Positions 15,291 through 23,697 of a DNA stretch of 64,000 nt are shown here, in pieces. The first letter of the stretch is position 1. Every line of letters starts with the position of its first letter. Source of the stretch: JAVJST01 sp965229715. GTDB lineage: Bacteria; Pseudomonadota; Alphaproteobacteria; Rhodospirillales; Casp-alpha2. The position numbers and the translations under genes are program-made. A model generated the notes under the pieces. The model was not told the DNA's origin and searched no databases. It was given only the letters and a program-made list of their open reading frames with translations. The stretch spans positions 1 to 64,000 of the forward strand of contig CBDDJL010000003.1 in NCBI GenBank assembly GCA_965229715.1, given 5' to 3'.

Positions 15291-16292
15291 TTAAGCGACA
15301 CGATCTCCTGGCTCGTCACCCCGGAAAAAAGCATCGAGATTGTCAATGGCCCGGAATCCCATGGCATCGCGCGTTTCGGCATTGGCGCTGCCGATATGCG
15401 GCAACAGAAACGTGTTGGCGAGTGCGGCAATCGAACGATTGCCGCCCGGCTCTTCGCAGTAGACGTCGAGGCCGGCGGCGAACAATTGGCCCGATTCCAA
15501 CGCCTCGGCGAGAGCGTCCTCGTCTATCAGGGCGCCGCGCGCCGTGTTGACGACAATCGACCCTTCCGGCAGCAGATCAAGCCTGTCGGCCGACAACAGG
15601 CCGCGTGTCTCGGATGTTGCCGGGCAGTGCAGCGAGAGGATGTCGATTTCCGGCAGCATGTCGTCGAGACGTTCGTGGAAGATTGCCCCGTGTTCCTTCG
15701 TCGACGCGAGGCGGGAGCGGTTGTGGTAGTGCACTTCCATGTCGAAGCCGCGGGCGCGGCGGGCGACGGTTTGGCCGACACGGCCCATGCCGACGATGCC
15801 GAGGCGCTTGCCGGTAACCGAGCGCCCGACCATGAAGGCCGGACTCCAGTCCTTCCAACTGCCGTCGCGCATCATGCGCTCGCCCTCGCCGGCACGCCGT
15901 GCAGCACCCAGCATCAAGAGGATGGTGATTTCAGCCGTGGCATCCGAGAGCACGTCCGGCGTGTTCGTCACGACAATGCCCCGGTCGCTGCAGGCCTCGA
16001 GGTCGCAATGGTCGACGCCGACCGAAAAGTTGGCGATGATTTTCACGCTGTCGGGCAACTGTTCGACCAGTTCCCTGTCGAAGTGTTCGGTATGACAGGG
16101 CAGGATGCCGTCGCATCCGGACGCCTTGGAAAGAAGATCTTCGGGCGAATAGAGCGTATCGTCCGGATTCAGGCGGACGTCGTATCGATCCGCCAGACGA
16201 TCCTCGACCGCGGACGGCAGTTTGCGCGTGACGAGAATGACAGGCTTTGGATCTTCGTTGTCCGCGTCGTCCGTCGCTTCGTTCTCCGCCAT
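15291..16292 (-). CDS. D-2-hydroxyacid dehydrogenase (glyoxylate/hydroxypyruvate reductase type)
   Basis: A 333-residue NAD(P)-dependent reductase. The Rossmann motif GIVGMGRVG is near 165-173, and the catalytic residues R252 (NTARGAL), E281 (VYCEEP) and H299 (LPHIGSA) are all present. It probably reduces glyoxylate, hydroxypyruvate or another 2-oxo acid. The start at 16292 is supported by GGGGAG just upstream; the frame stays open further but the extension has unlikely codon use. It is divergent from malyl-CoA lyase, whose product glyoxylate could be its substrate. It lies 152 bases before the TRAP operon on the same strand. Confidence 0.9.
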   Translation of the reverse strand: MAENEATDDADNEDPKPVILVTRKLPSAVEDRLADRYDVRLNPDDTLYSPEDLLSKASGCDGILPCHTEHFDRELVEQLPDSVKIIANFSVGVDHCDLEACSDRGIVVTNTPDVLSDATAEITILLMLGAARRAGEGERMMRDGSWKDWSPAFMVGRSVTGKRLGIVGMGRVGQTVARRARGFDMEVHYHNRSRLASTKEHGAIFHERLDDMLPEIDILSLHCPATSETRGLLSADRLDLLPEGSIVVNTARGALIDEDALAEALESGQLFAAGLDVYCEEPGGNRSIAALANTFLLPHIGSANAETRDAMGFRAIDNLDAFFRGDEPGDRVA

Positions 16293-16399
16293 GGTTGGTT
16301 CTCCCCGTGATGCAGCGTGTCGTTTCTGTACCTTACGCCGTCGCGTGCGGGCTTGAACAGGGGCGGGGATTGTTTCATGTTCTGCCCGAGGACGAGGAT

Positions 16400-16414
16400 T
16401 TGTGCGCCGCACAA
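16400..16414. promoter_or_regulatory. Palindrome upstream of malyl-CoA lyase
   Basis: A 15-base palindrome with perfect 7-base arms (TTGTGCG and CGCACAA around one C), 45 bases before the malyl-CoA lyase start and within the divergent region shared with the dehydrogenase gene. It could be an operator acting on one or both genes. The binding protein is unknown. Confidence 0.35.
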
Positions 16415-16458
16415 TTGCGACGCCGCATGAAGGGCCAAAGGGCCGCAGGAGTAAATTG

Positions 16459-17439
16459 ATGAGTTTCACGATAGTCGAACAGGCGCCGGCGCGCCTCAAC
16501 CGTTCCGAACTTGCGGTTCCGGGTTCGAACCCGACATTTATGGAAAAGGCCGCGAATAGCCCGGCTGACGTTGTCTTCCTCGATCTCGAGGACGCCGTCG
16601 CGCCGGACGACAAAGTTCAGGCGCGCAAGAATATCATCGAAGCGCTCAATGATCTCGACTGGTCGGGTAAAACCGTCTCTGTTCGGATCAACGGCCTCGA
16701 CACCCATTACATGTACCGCGATGTCGTCGATGTCGTCGAGCAGGCGGGTGAAAAGCTCGATCTGATCATGATCCCGAAGGTCGGTACGTCGGCTGACGTC
16801 TATGCCCTCGACATGATGTGCACGCAGATCGAGGACAACATGAAGATCGGCAAGCGAATCGGTTTCGAGCTGATCATCGAGACCGCACTGGGTATGGCCA
16901 ATCTGTTCGATATCGCCAAATCGTCCAAGCGACTCGAGTCGTTGCACTTCGGCGTCGCCGACTACGCCGCCTCGACCAAGGCGCGGACCACGGTTATCGG
17001 CGGCCCGAATGCGGATTATGCCGTGCTGACGGATCCCGACGACGATGGCAATCGCGACGTTCACTGGGGCGACATGTGGCACTATCCGATCGCCAAGATG
17101 GTGGTTGCCGCGCGCGCAAACGGCCTTCGTCCGATCGACGGACCGTTCGGCGATTTCCAGGACCCGGACGGTTACAAGGCCCAGGCGATGCGGGCGTCGA
17201 CGCTCGGTTGCGAGGGCAAGTGGGCGATCCATCCGAGCCAGATCGAACAGGCTAACGATCTGTTCAGCCCGTCCGAGGCCGAGGTCACCAAGGCCAAGCG
17301 GATTCTCGAAGCGATGGAAGAAGCCCAGCGTGAAGGCCGCGGTGCCGTCTCCCTCGATGGCCGTCTGATCGATATCGCATCGATCCGTCAGGCTCAGGTC
17401 ATGGTGGAAAAGGCAGAGCAGATCGCCAAAGCTGGTTGA
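16459..17439 (+). CDS. mcl1: L-malyl-CoA / beta-methylmalyl-CoA lyase (CitE-like)
   Basis: A 326-residue HpcH/HpaI-fold lyase very similar along its length to Rhodobacter-type Mcl1. Landmarks are PADVVFLDLEDAVAPDDK near residues 34-51, VRINGLDT, IMIPKVGTSADVY, DGPFGDF and KWAIHPSQIEQAN. It cleaves malyl-CoA to acetyl-CoA plus glyoxylate, and beta-methylmalyl-CoA to propionyl-CoA plus glyoxylate, as in the ethylmalonyl-CoA pathway. Start ATG 16459 follows AGGAG at 16447-16451. The divergent 2-hydroxyacid dehydrogenase could handle glyoxylate, and accA is 25 bases downstream. No other ethylmalonyl-CoA pathway gene is in the window. Confidence 0.93.
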   Translation: MSFTIVEQAPARLNRSELAVPGSNPTFMEKAANSPADVVFLDLEDAVAPDDKVQARKNIIEALNDLDWSGKTVSVRINGLDTHYMYRDVVDVVEQAGEKLDLIMIPKVGTSADVYALDMMCTQIEDNMKIGKRIGFELIIETALGMANLFDIAKSSKRLESLHFGVADYAASTKARTTVIGGPNADYAVLTDPDDDGNRDVHWGDMWHYPIAKMVVAARANGLRPIDGPFGDFQDPDGYKAQAMRASTLGCEGKWAIHPSQIEQANDLFSPSEAEVTKAKRILEAMEEAQREGRGAVSLDGRLIDIASIRQAQVMVEKAEQIAKAG

Positions 17440-17464
17440 CGGTTAATAGCGAACGGGCACGCCC

Positions 17465-18421
17465 ATGCACAGTTATCTCGATTTCGAAAAACCGATCGCG
17501 GAACTCGAAGGCAAGATCGAGGAACTACGCCATCTGAGCGGCGACTCCGACGTTAATATCGCCGATGAGGTCGGCAAGCTGCAGGGCAAGGTCGACAAAC
17601 TGTTGGTCTCGACCTATGCGAAGCTCAGCCCGTGGCAAAAAGCCCAGGTCGCCCGCCATGCCCAACGCCCCCATGCGCTGGCCTATATTCGGCAACTCGT
17701 TGAGGATTTCACGCCGTTGGCGGGGGATCGCTCGTTTGCCGAAGATTCGGCAATCGTCGGTGGTCTCGGCCGGTTCCAGGGCCAGTCGGTCGTCGTTATC
17801 GGCAACGAAAAGGGCGCCGATACGGATGCCCGCATCCGCCACAACTTCGGCATGGCAAGACCCGAGGGGTATCGCAAGGCACAGCGACTGATGAATCTCG
17901 CTGACCGGTTCCATCTGCCGGTCATCACGCTCGTCGACACGCCGGGCGCCTACCCGGGCGTCGATGCCGAAGCGCGCGGCCAGGCCGAGGCCATTGCACG
18001 GTCCATTGAAACGTGTCTGATGCTCAAGGTGCCGCTGATCAGCGTGATCATCGGCGAGGGCGGTTCAGGTGGCGCCATTGCGCTTGCTGCCGGCAACACG
18101 GTCCTGATGTTGGAGCATGCGATCTACTCCGTCATCTCGCCGGAGGGCTGTGCCTCCATTCTCTGGCGTGACGGTGATCTCGCCAAGGATGCCGCCGAAG
18201 CGCTGCGGCTGACGGCGGGCGATCTCAAGAAGCTCGAAGTCATCGATGGTGTGATCAAGGAACCGCTAGGCGGCGCCCATCGCGAGCCGCAGGAGGCCAT
18301 CGCCGCCGCCGGCGAGGCGATCGCGATGGCGTTGTCGGATCTGAAGGGCGTCGAAGGCGGCGTTCTGAAGTCGCGTCGGCGCGAAAAATTCCTGAAGATG
18401 GGCAGCAAGGGCCTGAACTGA
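17465..18421 (+). CDS. accA: Acetyl-CoA carboxylase carboxyltransferase subunit alpha
   Basis: A 318-residue AccA of standard length. It starts with the family opening YLDFEKPIAELEGKIEEL and contains FGMARPEGYRKAQRLM, TPGAYPGVDAEARGQ and GEGGSGGAIALA. With AccD it transfers carboxyl from carboxybiotin to acetyl-CoA, the committed step of fatty-acid synthesis. It lies 25 bases after malyl-CoA lyase on the same strand, so the two may be co-transcribed; a GC-rich hairpin follows it. Confidence 0.97.
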   Translation: MHSYLDFEKPIAELEGKIEELRHLSGDSDVNIADEVGKLQGKVDKLLVSTYAKLSPWQKAQVARHAQRPHALAYIRQLVEDFTPLAGDRSFAEDSAIVGGLGRFQGQSVVVIGNEKGADTDARIRHNFGMARPEGYRKAQRLMNLADRFHLPVITLVDTPGAYPGVDAEARGQAEAIARSIETCLMLKVPLISVIIGEGGSGGAIALAAGNTVLMLEHAIYSVISPEGCASILWRDGDLAKDAAEALRLTAGDLKKLEVIDGVIKEPLGGAHREPQEAIAAAGEAIAMALSDLKGVEGGVLKSRRREKFLKMGSKGLN

Positions 18422-18436
18422 GACCCGTCGCAACGC

Positions 18437-18454
18437 TACGGGGGAGCCCCCGTA
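18437..18454 (+). terminator. GC-rich hairpin after accA
   Basis: Perfect 8-base arms (TACGGGGG and CCCCCGTA) separated by two bases, 15 bases after the accA stop. No U-run follows, so it is either a weak terminator or an mRNA-end stabiliser between accA and the polyphosphate kinase gene. Confidence 0.4.
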
Positions 18455-18506
18455 CCGCTTCGCAAACTTCCATGCTAGGCTTTCTCCAATAAACGGGGAG
18501 GTCAAC

Positions 18507-19427
18507 ATGGCAAGAACAGCGAAACGCACGCCAGGCAAGTCGGCTTCGGGGAAGCCGTCGAAGAAGCGCAAACCGCGCCATCAGACGCGTACGACGCACA
18601 AGACCGAGTATGAAATCCATTCCGCCGGGGAAAATTCGCCACCGCGCAAAAAGATCAAGAACAAGGTCTACGAGCGCGAGCTTGCTCGCCTGCAGATCGA
18701 GTTGGTCAAGCTGCAGGAATGGATCAAGCACGAGGGCTTGCGTGTCGCGATAATCTTCGAAGGGCGCGATGCGGCCGGCAAGGGCGGCGTTATCAAGCGG
18801 ATTACCGAGAGTCTGAACCCCCGGGTCGCACGTGTCGTGGCGCTCGCCAAACCGACCGAGCGCGAGATGACCCAGTGGTACTTCCAGCGCTATGTCGAAC
18901 ACTTGCCGGCTGCCGGCGAAATGGTCCTGTTCGATCGTTCCTGGTACAACCGGGCCGGTGTCGAGCGGGTCATGGGATTCTGTAGTGAGGACGAGTACCG
19001 GGAGTTCATGCGGTCGTCTCCGGAGTTCGAGCGTATGTTGGTGCGCGCCGGAATCATCCTGATCAAGTACTGGTTCTCGGTATCCGACGAGGAACAGGAG
19101 CGCCGTTTCCAGGCTCGAGCAGAGGACCCCACTAAGCACTGGAAACTCAGTCCGATGGATATGGAGTCACGCAATCGCTGGGTCGAATACTCCAAAGCCA
19201 AGGATGAAATGTTCATTCATACCGACATCAAGCAGGCACCCTGGTTTGTGGTCAATTCCGACATCAAGAAACATGCGCGGTTAAACTGTATCAGCCATTT
19301 GCTGAGCATGATCCCATACAAGGACGTCACGCCGAAAAACGTCAAGCTGCCGAAACGCAAGAAACCGAAACAAGCGTATGTTCGGCCGCCGATGTCCGAT
19401 CAGAATTTCGTACCGGAGATTTTTTAG
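18507..19427 (+). CDS. ppk2: Polyphosphate kinase 2
   Basis: A 306-residue PPK2-family kinase that transfers phosphate between polyphosphate and nucleotides (ADP or GDP, reversible). Walker A EGRDAAGKGG is near 85-94 and the Walker B/lid segment FDRSWYNRAG near 142-151. A highly basic, probably disordered N-terminus (about 50 residues, KKRKPRHQTRTTHK) precedes the kinase domain and may bind polyphosphate. GGGGAGG precedes the ATG. The single-domain architecture points to class I. It appears to be monocistronic. Confidence 0.92.
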   Translation: MARTAKRTPGKSASGKPSKKRKPRHQTRTTHKTEYEIHSAGENSPPRKKIKNKVYERELARLQIELVKLQEWIKHEGLRVAIIFEGRDAAGKGGVIKRITESLNPRVARVVALAKPTEREMTQWYFQRYVEHLPAAGEMVLFDRSWYNRAGVERVMGFCSEDEYREFMRSSPEFERMLVRAGIILIKYWFSVSDEEQERRFQARAEDPTKHWKLSPMDMESRNRWVEYSKAKDEMFIHTDIKQAPWFVVNSDIKKHARLNCISHLLSMIPYKDVTPKNVKLPKRKKPKQAYVRPPMSDQNFVPEIF

Positions 19428-19468
19428 ACCGTATATCGCATCGATTTCATCGGCTCTGGCGGCGTCCG

Positions 19469-20353
19469 CTACGGTTGCGATGCCTGTTCCTTGATCCACG
19501 AAGCGACTGCGCTGGCGGTGTCGCTTCGTGTGATACCGTCCCGCCAGATCAGCCAGTAGGCGCCGCCATCGAACGGTGCGGCATCGATTTTGACGAGGCG
19601 GCCGGCCTTCAGGTCGCTGGCAACGAGCAGGTCGTTTGCCAGCGCAATTCCCTGGCCCTCGACCGCCGCGTCGATAGCCTGTCCCGCGCTCCAGAAAACC
19701 ATGCGGGCTTTTTCCTCGAAACGGATGCCATTGGCATCGAACCACTCGCGCCACCAATCGCCGAAATCCTCATGCAGCAAATCGGATCGCAGCAGATCCT
19801 GAGGTTCATCGAACGGACCCCTGCGCGCGATGTAGCCGGGCGAGCAGACGGGATAGAAGGACGGCGCTGCGAGAAATTCCAGCTCGCCATCGAGTTGGCT
19901 CTCGCGCCCGAAGCCGATGGCGAAATCGGCGTCGCCTACGACGCCATCCTCGATCTCGATCAACGGCTCGGCAAAGACCAAGAGATTGGGAAACCGTTCG
20001 GCCAGCAGCGGCAGGCGCGGTGACAGCCATTTGGCTGCGAACCCGGCGATCGCCTGGACATGAATCTGATCCGTGCCGTACTGGCGGCGAACGTCGTCGG
20101 TCGCCGCCGCGATATCGCTCAATGCGGTACCGACCCGGTCCGCATAAAGCCAGCCGGCTTCTGTCAGTTCAACGCCGCGTTTGTTGGTCTTGAAGAGTTC
20201 GACACCGAGCCGGTGCTCAAGTCCGCGGATATGCCGGCCGATGACGCTGTGGGTCACGTTCAGCTCGGTCGCGGCCGCTCTGAAGCCGCCGCATCGGGCG
20301 GCAGCGTCGAAGGCTTTCAGGGCGTTAAGCGGCGGTAGTCGGCTTGAACTCAT
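19469..20353 (-). CDS. LysR family regulator (GcvA-like)
   Basis: A 294-residue LysR-type regulator. The N-terminal winged helix starts SSSRLPPLNALKAFDAAARCG, the GcvA-branch signature, and a co-inducer domain follows from about residue 90. The start at 20353 matches the family opening; an upstream ATG at 20383 would add ten residues. It is divergent from a Tat-exported amine oxidase gene across about 114 bases, which makes that gene its probable target. Its effector is unknown. Confidence 0.9.
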   Translation of the reverse strand: MSSSRLPPLNALKAFDAAARCGGFRAAATELNVTHSVIGRHIRGLEHRLGVELFKTNKRGVELTEAGWLYADRVGTALSDIAAATDDVRRQYGTDQIHVQAIAGFAAKWLSPRLPLLAERFPNLLVFAEPLIEIEDGVVGDADFAIGFGRESQLDGELEFLAAPSFYPVCSPGYIARRGPFDEPQDLLRSDLLHEDFGDWWREWFDANGIRFEEKARMVFWSAGQAIDAAVEGQGIALANDLLVASDLKAGRLVKIDAAPFDGGAYWLIWRDGITRSDTASAVASWIKEQASQP

Positions 20354-20467
20354 GGTGCCAAAAAGTATCCAGTAGGGTAGCATATATCAAGTTGTGCGAG
20401 AGGCGCGCCGGAGACACTCTCGATATGGCCTACACCCGTATTCGGTCCGATATATAAGAGGTTCCAT

Positions 20468-21802
20468 ATGTCAGTTCTCAACCGACGCTCCTTCATCGCA
20501 GCCTCATTGGCAATGGCCACCGTCGGCGCCGGCCGCGCCATGGCACAAACATCGACACCGGACGTGGTCGTCATCGGCGCGGGTGCGGCCGGCATGGCAG
20601 CTGCGCGGGCGCTACTGTCGCGGAATTTGACCGTCACGGTCGTCGAAGCCGCCGACCGGATCGGCGGCCGGGTGCACACGGACCACGCGATCTTTGGCGA
20701 ACCGTATGATATCGGCGCCCACTGGCTTCATGCATCGGGCAACAATCCGTTCGTCGATTACGGTCGAGAGAATGGCTTCGATGTATATCGGGCATCCGAT
20801 GAGGAGGTGCTCTACGTCGGAAACCGGGTTGCGACGGACGACGAGGCCGACGCTTTTTACGACGGTCTCGAAGCAACGTATCGGGCGATCGCACGGGCTG
20901 GCGAAAGCGGCCGAGACGTGAGTCCTGCAGACGTTGTGCCCGATATCGGCGAATGGAGTCCGTTGGCGCACTTGTATATCGGCCCATGGTCGATGGCGAA
21001 GAACTTTGAGAATTTTTCCTGTGTCGACTGGTATTCGGGCGAGGACGGCAGCGACTCGTTCTGTCGTCAGGGTTACGGTGCGCTCTGGGCGCACAGTGTA
21101 CGTGGCATACCGGTGGAACGTTCTACCGCCGTCACTGCGGTCGATTGGAGCGGCGACGGCGTTCGTGTCGAGACAAACAAGGGCACGATCGTGGCCAAGG
21201 CGTGCATCGTGACCGTCTCGACAGGCGTTCTGGCAGCGGAGCGTATTCGGTTCTCACCGGAACTTCCGGTTTCAAAGCGCGAGTCGTTTCACGGCATTTC
21301 GATGGGACTTTACAACCACATCGCCTTTCAGTTTCGCCGTAACATCTTCGGAACTCCCGATGACGGGTATCTTGTATACAAGGTGCCGGAAACCGAGGAC
21401 GGATCGCCGCGCGGTTTTGCCATGGTGACGAACATCGCCGGCGGCGGACTGAGTTTGGGAGACGTCGGCGGCAACCTCGCGTGGACCCTGGAGAAAGCCG
21501 GGACAGATGAGGCACGCGCCTTCGGTCTCGAAGAGTTGCGACGCATGTTCGGTTCCGACGTCGACAAGGAACTCGTCAAGGTACACGTTACCGAGTGGGG
21601 CAAGAATCCGCTGACACTCGGGTCTTACGCGTCGGCGGAGCCTGGCCGGTTCCCCATGCGCAACGTGCTGCGTCAATCGGTCGGCGATCGTATCTTTTTT
21701 GCCGGTGAAGCCTGTAGCCGCAGCAGTTGGGCAATGGTGCACGGCGCCCATCGGACGGGGATCGAAGCGGCGTCGGAGGTGGCTGAGACGCTGGACGCCT
21801 GA
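20468..21802 (+). CDS. Tat-exported flavin monoamine oxidase
   Basis: A 444-residue FAD-dependent amine oxidase. A Tat-type leader (NRRSFIAASLAMATVGAG, cleavage after AMA near 27) is followed by the dinucleotide motif VIGAGAAGMAAA and GGRVHTD. The C-terminal FAD region reads FFAGEACSRSSWAMVHGAHRTG. Such enzymes oxidise primary or secondary amines to aldehydes or imines with H2O2; export as a folded flavoprotein places it in the periplasm. It is divergent from a GcvA-like regulator. Substrates could be polyamines or amino acids, which is inference. Confidence 0.9.
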   Translation: MSVLNRRSFIAASLAMATVGAGRAMAQTSTPDVVVIGAGAAGMAAARALLSRNLTVTVVEAADRIGGRVHTDHAIFGEPYDIGAHWLHASGNNPFVDYGRENGFDVYRASDEEVLYVGNRVATDDEADAFYDGLEATYRAIARAGESGRDVSPADVVPDIGEWSPLAHLYIGPWSMAKNFENFSCVDWYSGEDGSDSFCRQGYGALWAHSVRGIPVERSTAVTAVDWSGDGVRVETNKGTIVAKACIVTVSTGVLAAERIRFSPELPVSKRESFHGISMGLYNHIAFQFRRNIFGTPDDGYLVYKVPETEDGSPRGFAMVTNIAGGGLSLGDVGGNLAWTLEKAGTDEARAFGLEELRRMFGSDVDKELVKVHVTEWGKNPLTLGSYASAEPGRFPMRNVLRQSVGDRIFFAGEACSRSSWAMVHGAHRTGIEAASEVAETLDA

Positions 21803-21817
21803 TGGTCATGCCGCTCG

Positions 21818-23191
21818 TCAGGTCGCCGATGCGGCCGCAATAATCTTCCTGAGCGGTACGCCGAGAGCGTCGGCCTGCGCCGCGTGCAGGTCGCCGATGC
21901 GATGAGAAAGCTCGCGGCCGATCGGATCGTGCGTGTTCTTGAGGGTTTCTGCATCGAGATCGAGACCGAGGGTGGTCAGCAGATCGCCCAACGTCACCGA
22001 TTCGAGATCGCGCACCAGCAGCCATCGCTTGTTGGCGCCGAGCTCGATGAAGCCGTCCCGTCGAAGCCGTGCGAGCAATTCATCGAGCGCAATGTCCGAC
22101 ACGCCGGTCGCGCGCAGCAGAGTCCAGCGGCCCGCGCCGATTCCCCGTCGGTCGGATGCTTTGCTGGTCTCGAACAGCCGCGCGAGAAGGCGGATGGCGA
22201 TGTTCAATCGGGCCGTCAGATTGGTGTCGAGCGGTTGCGGGCGGCCTCCGGCCGAATGCCATTCGTTCATCGATGCCGTCAAAACGGCGCCCAGAAGAAC
22301 GACGCTCCATGACAAATACATCCAGACAAGAAAGATCGGTACGGCCGACATCGCCCCATAGACGTTTTCGTAGGTCGGGAACGCCGTCACGTACCAGGCG
22401 AAGATGCGCCGTAGCAGACCGAACAGCAGTCCGGCGACGACCGCGCCGGTAAAGGCGGACGATAGCGCCACGGGACGATTGGGGATGACCATGTAGAATG
22501 CGGTCAGTCCCATGATGATGATCGCCGTCGGCGCGATCAGGCCGAAGAACCCGAGCGGGCCGCCGAGCCCGTCCAGCCCCAACCATTCAGTGGCGACAAA
22601 AACGTACGTGGCGAGCGAGAAGCTGGCGCCGACGACCAGCGGGCCGAGACTGATTACGGCCCAAAAGACGAGCAGGCGCGGTACCAGCGGGCGTGGCCGG
22701 CGGACCCGGAAAATCGCGTTGAGATCGGCCTCAATGGTGCCGAGCAGCAGGACGGCCGTTGCCGCCAGGGCAATCACGCCCACCGCGCTAAGCGTCGCGG
22801 TGTTGCGGATGAACTGATCGAAATACGTCCGCATCGCTTCCGCCGATTGCGGCAGGAGGTTGGCGAACAGGACGTCCTGGAACTGACCGCGGAGGCCCTC
22901 GAAAACCGGAAACGCCGCCAGCATGGCGAACGCGATGGCGGTTAGCGGCACGAGCGCGAGCAGCGAGGTGTAGCCGAGACCGGCGGCCATGCGCCAGCAG
23001 CGGTCTTCGCGGAAGCGCTGGAATACGTATCCCAGGAAGCCGGGGAGGTCGCTGCCGATATCGCGGAGCTTGTCGACGAAACTGGTGGTGTCGTCCGGAT
23101 CGTCGGCGAAGCCGGAGACGGCATCGACGAGGACTTCGTCGTCGGACCCTCCCGATTTTTCGTGGTCGTCGTCCAGACTATCCGCTGCCAT
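21818..23191 (-). CDS. YihY/virulence factor BrkB family membrane protein
   Basis: A 457-residue integral membrane protein of the UPF0761/YihY (BrkB) family. It has an acidic N-terminal tail (about 30 residues), six hydrophobic segments between roughly 60 and 310, and a C-terminal winged-helix-like domain (about 330-450). FLVWMYLSWSVVLLGA is the family's hallmark segment. Older databases call it ribonuclease BN, which is wrong for this family. It converges on the amine oxidase gene with a 15-base gap. Function is unclear; transport or envelope roles have been suggested for relatives. Confidence 0.9.
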   Translation of the reverse strand: MAADSLDDDHEKSGGSDDEVLVDAVSGFADDPDDTTSFVDKLRDIGSDLPGFLGYVFQRFREDRCWRMAAGLGYTSLLALVPLTAIAFAMLAAFPVFEGLRGQFQDVLFANLLPQSAEAMRTYFDQFIRNTATLSAVGVIALAATAVLLLGTIEADLNAIFRVRRPRPLVPRLLVFWAVISLGPLVVGASFSLATYVFVATEWLGLDGLGGPLGFFGLIAPTAIIIMGLTAFYMVIPNRPVALSSAFTGAVVAGLLFGLLRRIFAWYVTAFPTYENVYGAMSAVPIFLVWMYLSWSVVLLGAVLTASMNEWHSAGGRPQPLDTNLTARLNIAIRLLARLFETSKASDRRGIGAGRWTLLRATGVSDIALDELLARLRRDGFIELGANKRWLLVRDLESVTLGDLLTTLGLDLDAETLKNTHDPIGRELSHRIGDLHAAQADALGVPLRKIIAAASAT

Positions 23192-23327
23192 TCAACATCA
23201 ATCCCCGTTTGCCGAGTCCGTCAATCATATGCGCCGTCAGTATATGTTGGTTCTTCGGCCACAGGCTAGGATTGACGGCCACCGCGATTCGCGGCAAGTG
23301 GTTGTCGAAGATTGGCGGGGATGGGCC

Positions 23328-23666
23328 ATGCACGACGAACCAGGCACGATTAGACCAGGTCTCAAGCGCGGCGTCGCCGGTCCGCCCGAGGATCCCGTCA
23401 ACCTGATGCAGCAGGTCTTCGACCACGCGGCCGAGTTCATGGGGCCGGCCCCGGATATTCTGTTGTCCTGGTTGATGCGTCTCAGTCCCGAGGTCGATCA
23501 GTCGGCGGCCGCGCGCTGGGTGCTGAAGACCTATGCCGAACCGGCACGTGCGGATGCCAACGCCGAATGCCTGAAGCTGATCGATCTGCTCGATCAGGCG
23601 GCGAACGGTACGGCGGTCCGGTCAACCGGCCGGCGCGGCGGCCGACGCAGCCGGATCGAAAACTGA
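23328..23666 (+). CDS. Hypothetical protein (112 aa)
   Basis: A 112-residue soluble protein with a helical centre (LMQQVFDHAAEFMGPAPDI, then RLSPEVDQSAAARWVLKTY) and a basic tail rich in Arg and Gly. The frame is open farther upstream but that part is antisense to the YihY gene and has poor codon use, so the ATG at 23328, preceded by GGCGGGG, is preferred. It ends 31 bases before an SDR gene on the same strand and may share its transcript. No family recognised. Confidence 0.5.
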   Translation: MHDEPGTIRPGLKRGVAGPPEDPVNLMQQVFDHAAEFMGPAPDILLSWLMRLSPEVDQSAAARWVLKTYAEPARADANAECLKLIDLLDQAANGTAVRSTGRRGGRRSRIEN

Positions 23667-23697
23667 GTTAAATCGAAGATGTGAGGGAGTTGCATTG

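Noticed and set aside
14017..15294. Open frame antisense to dctP
   Set aside because: Shadow of the TRAP binding-protein gene; no motif.
16293..16613. Upstream extension of the 2-hydroxyacid dehydrogenase
   Set aside because: The extra 107 residues have no family counterpart and a strong ribosome site precedes the shorter start.
22989..23327. Upstream extension of the 112-residue hypothetical gene
   Set aside because: It runs antisense through the start of the YihY gene with poor codon use, so a start at 23328 was preferred.
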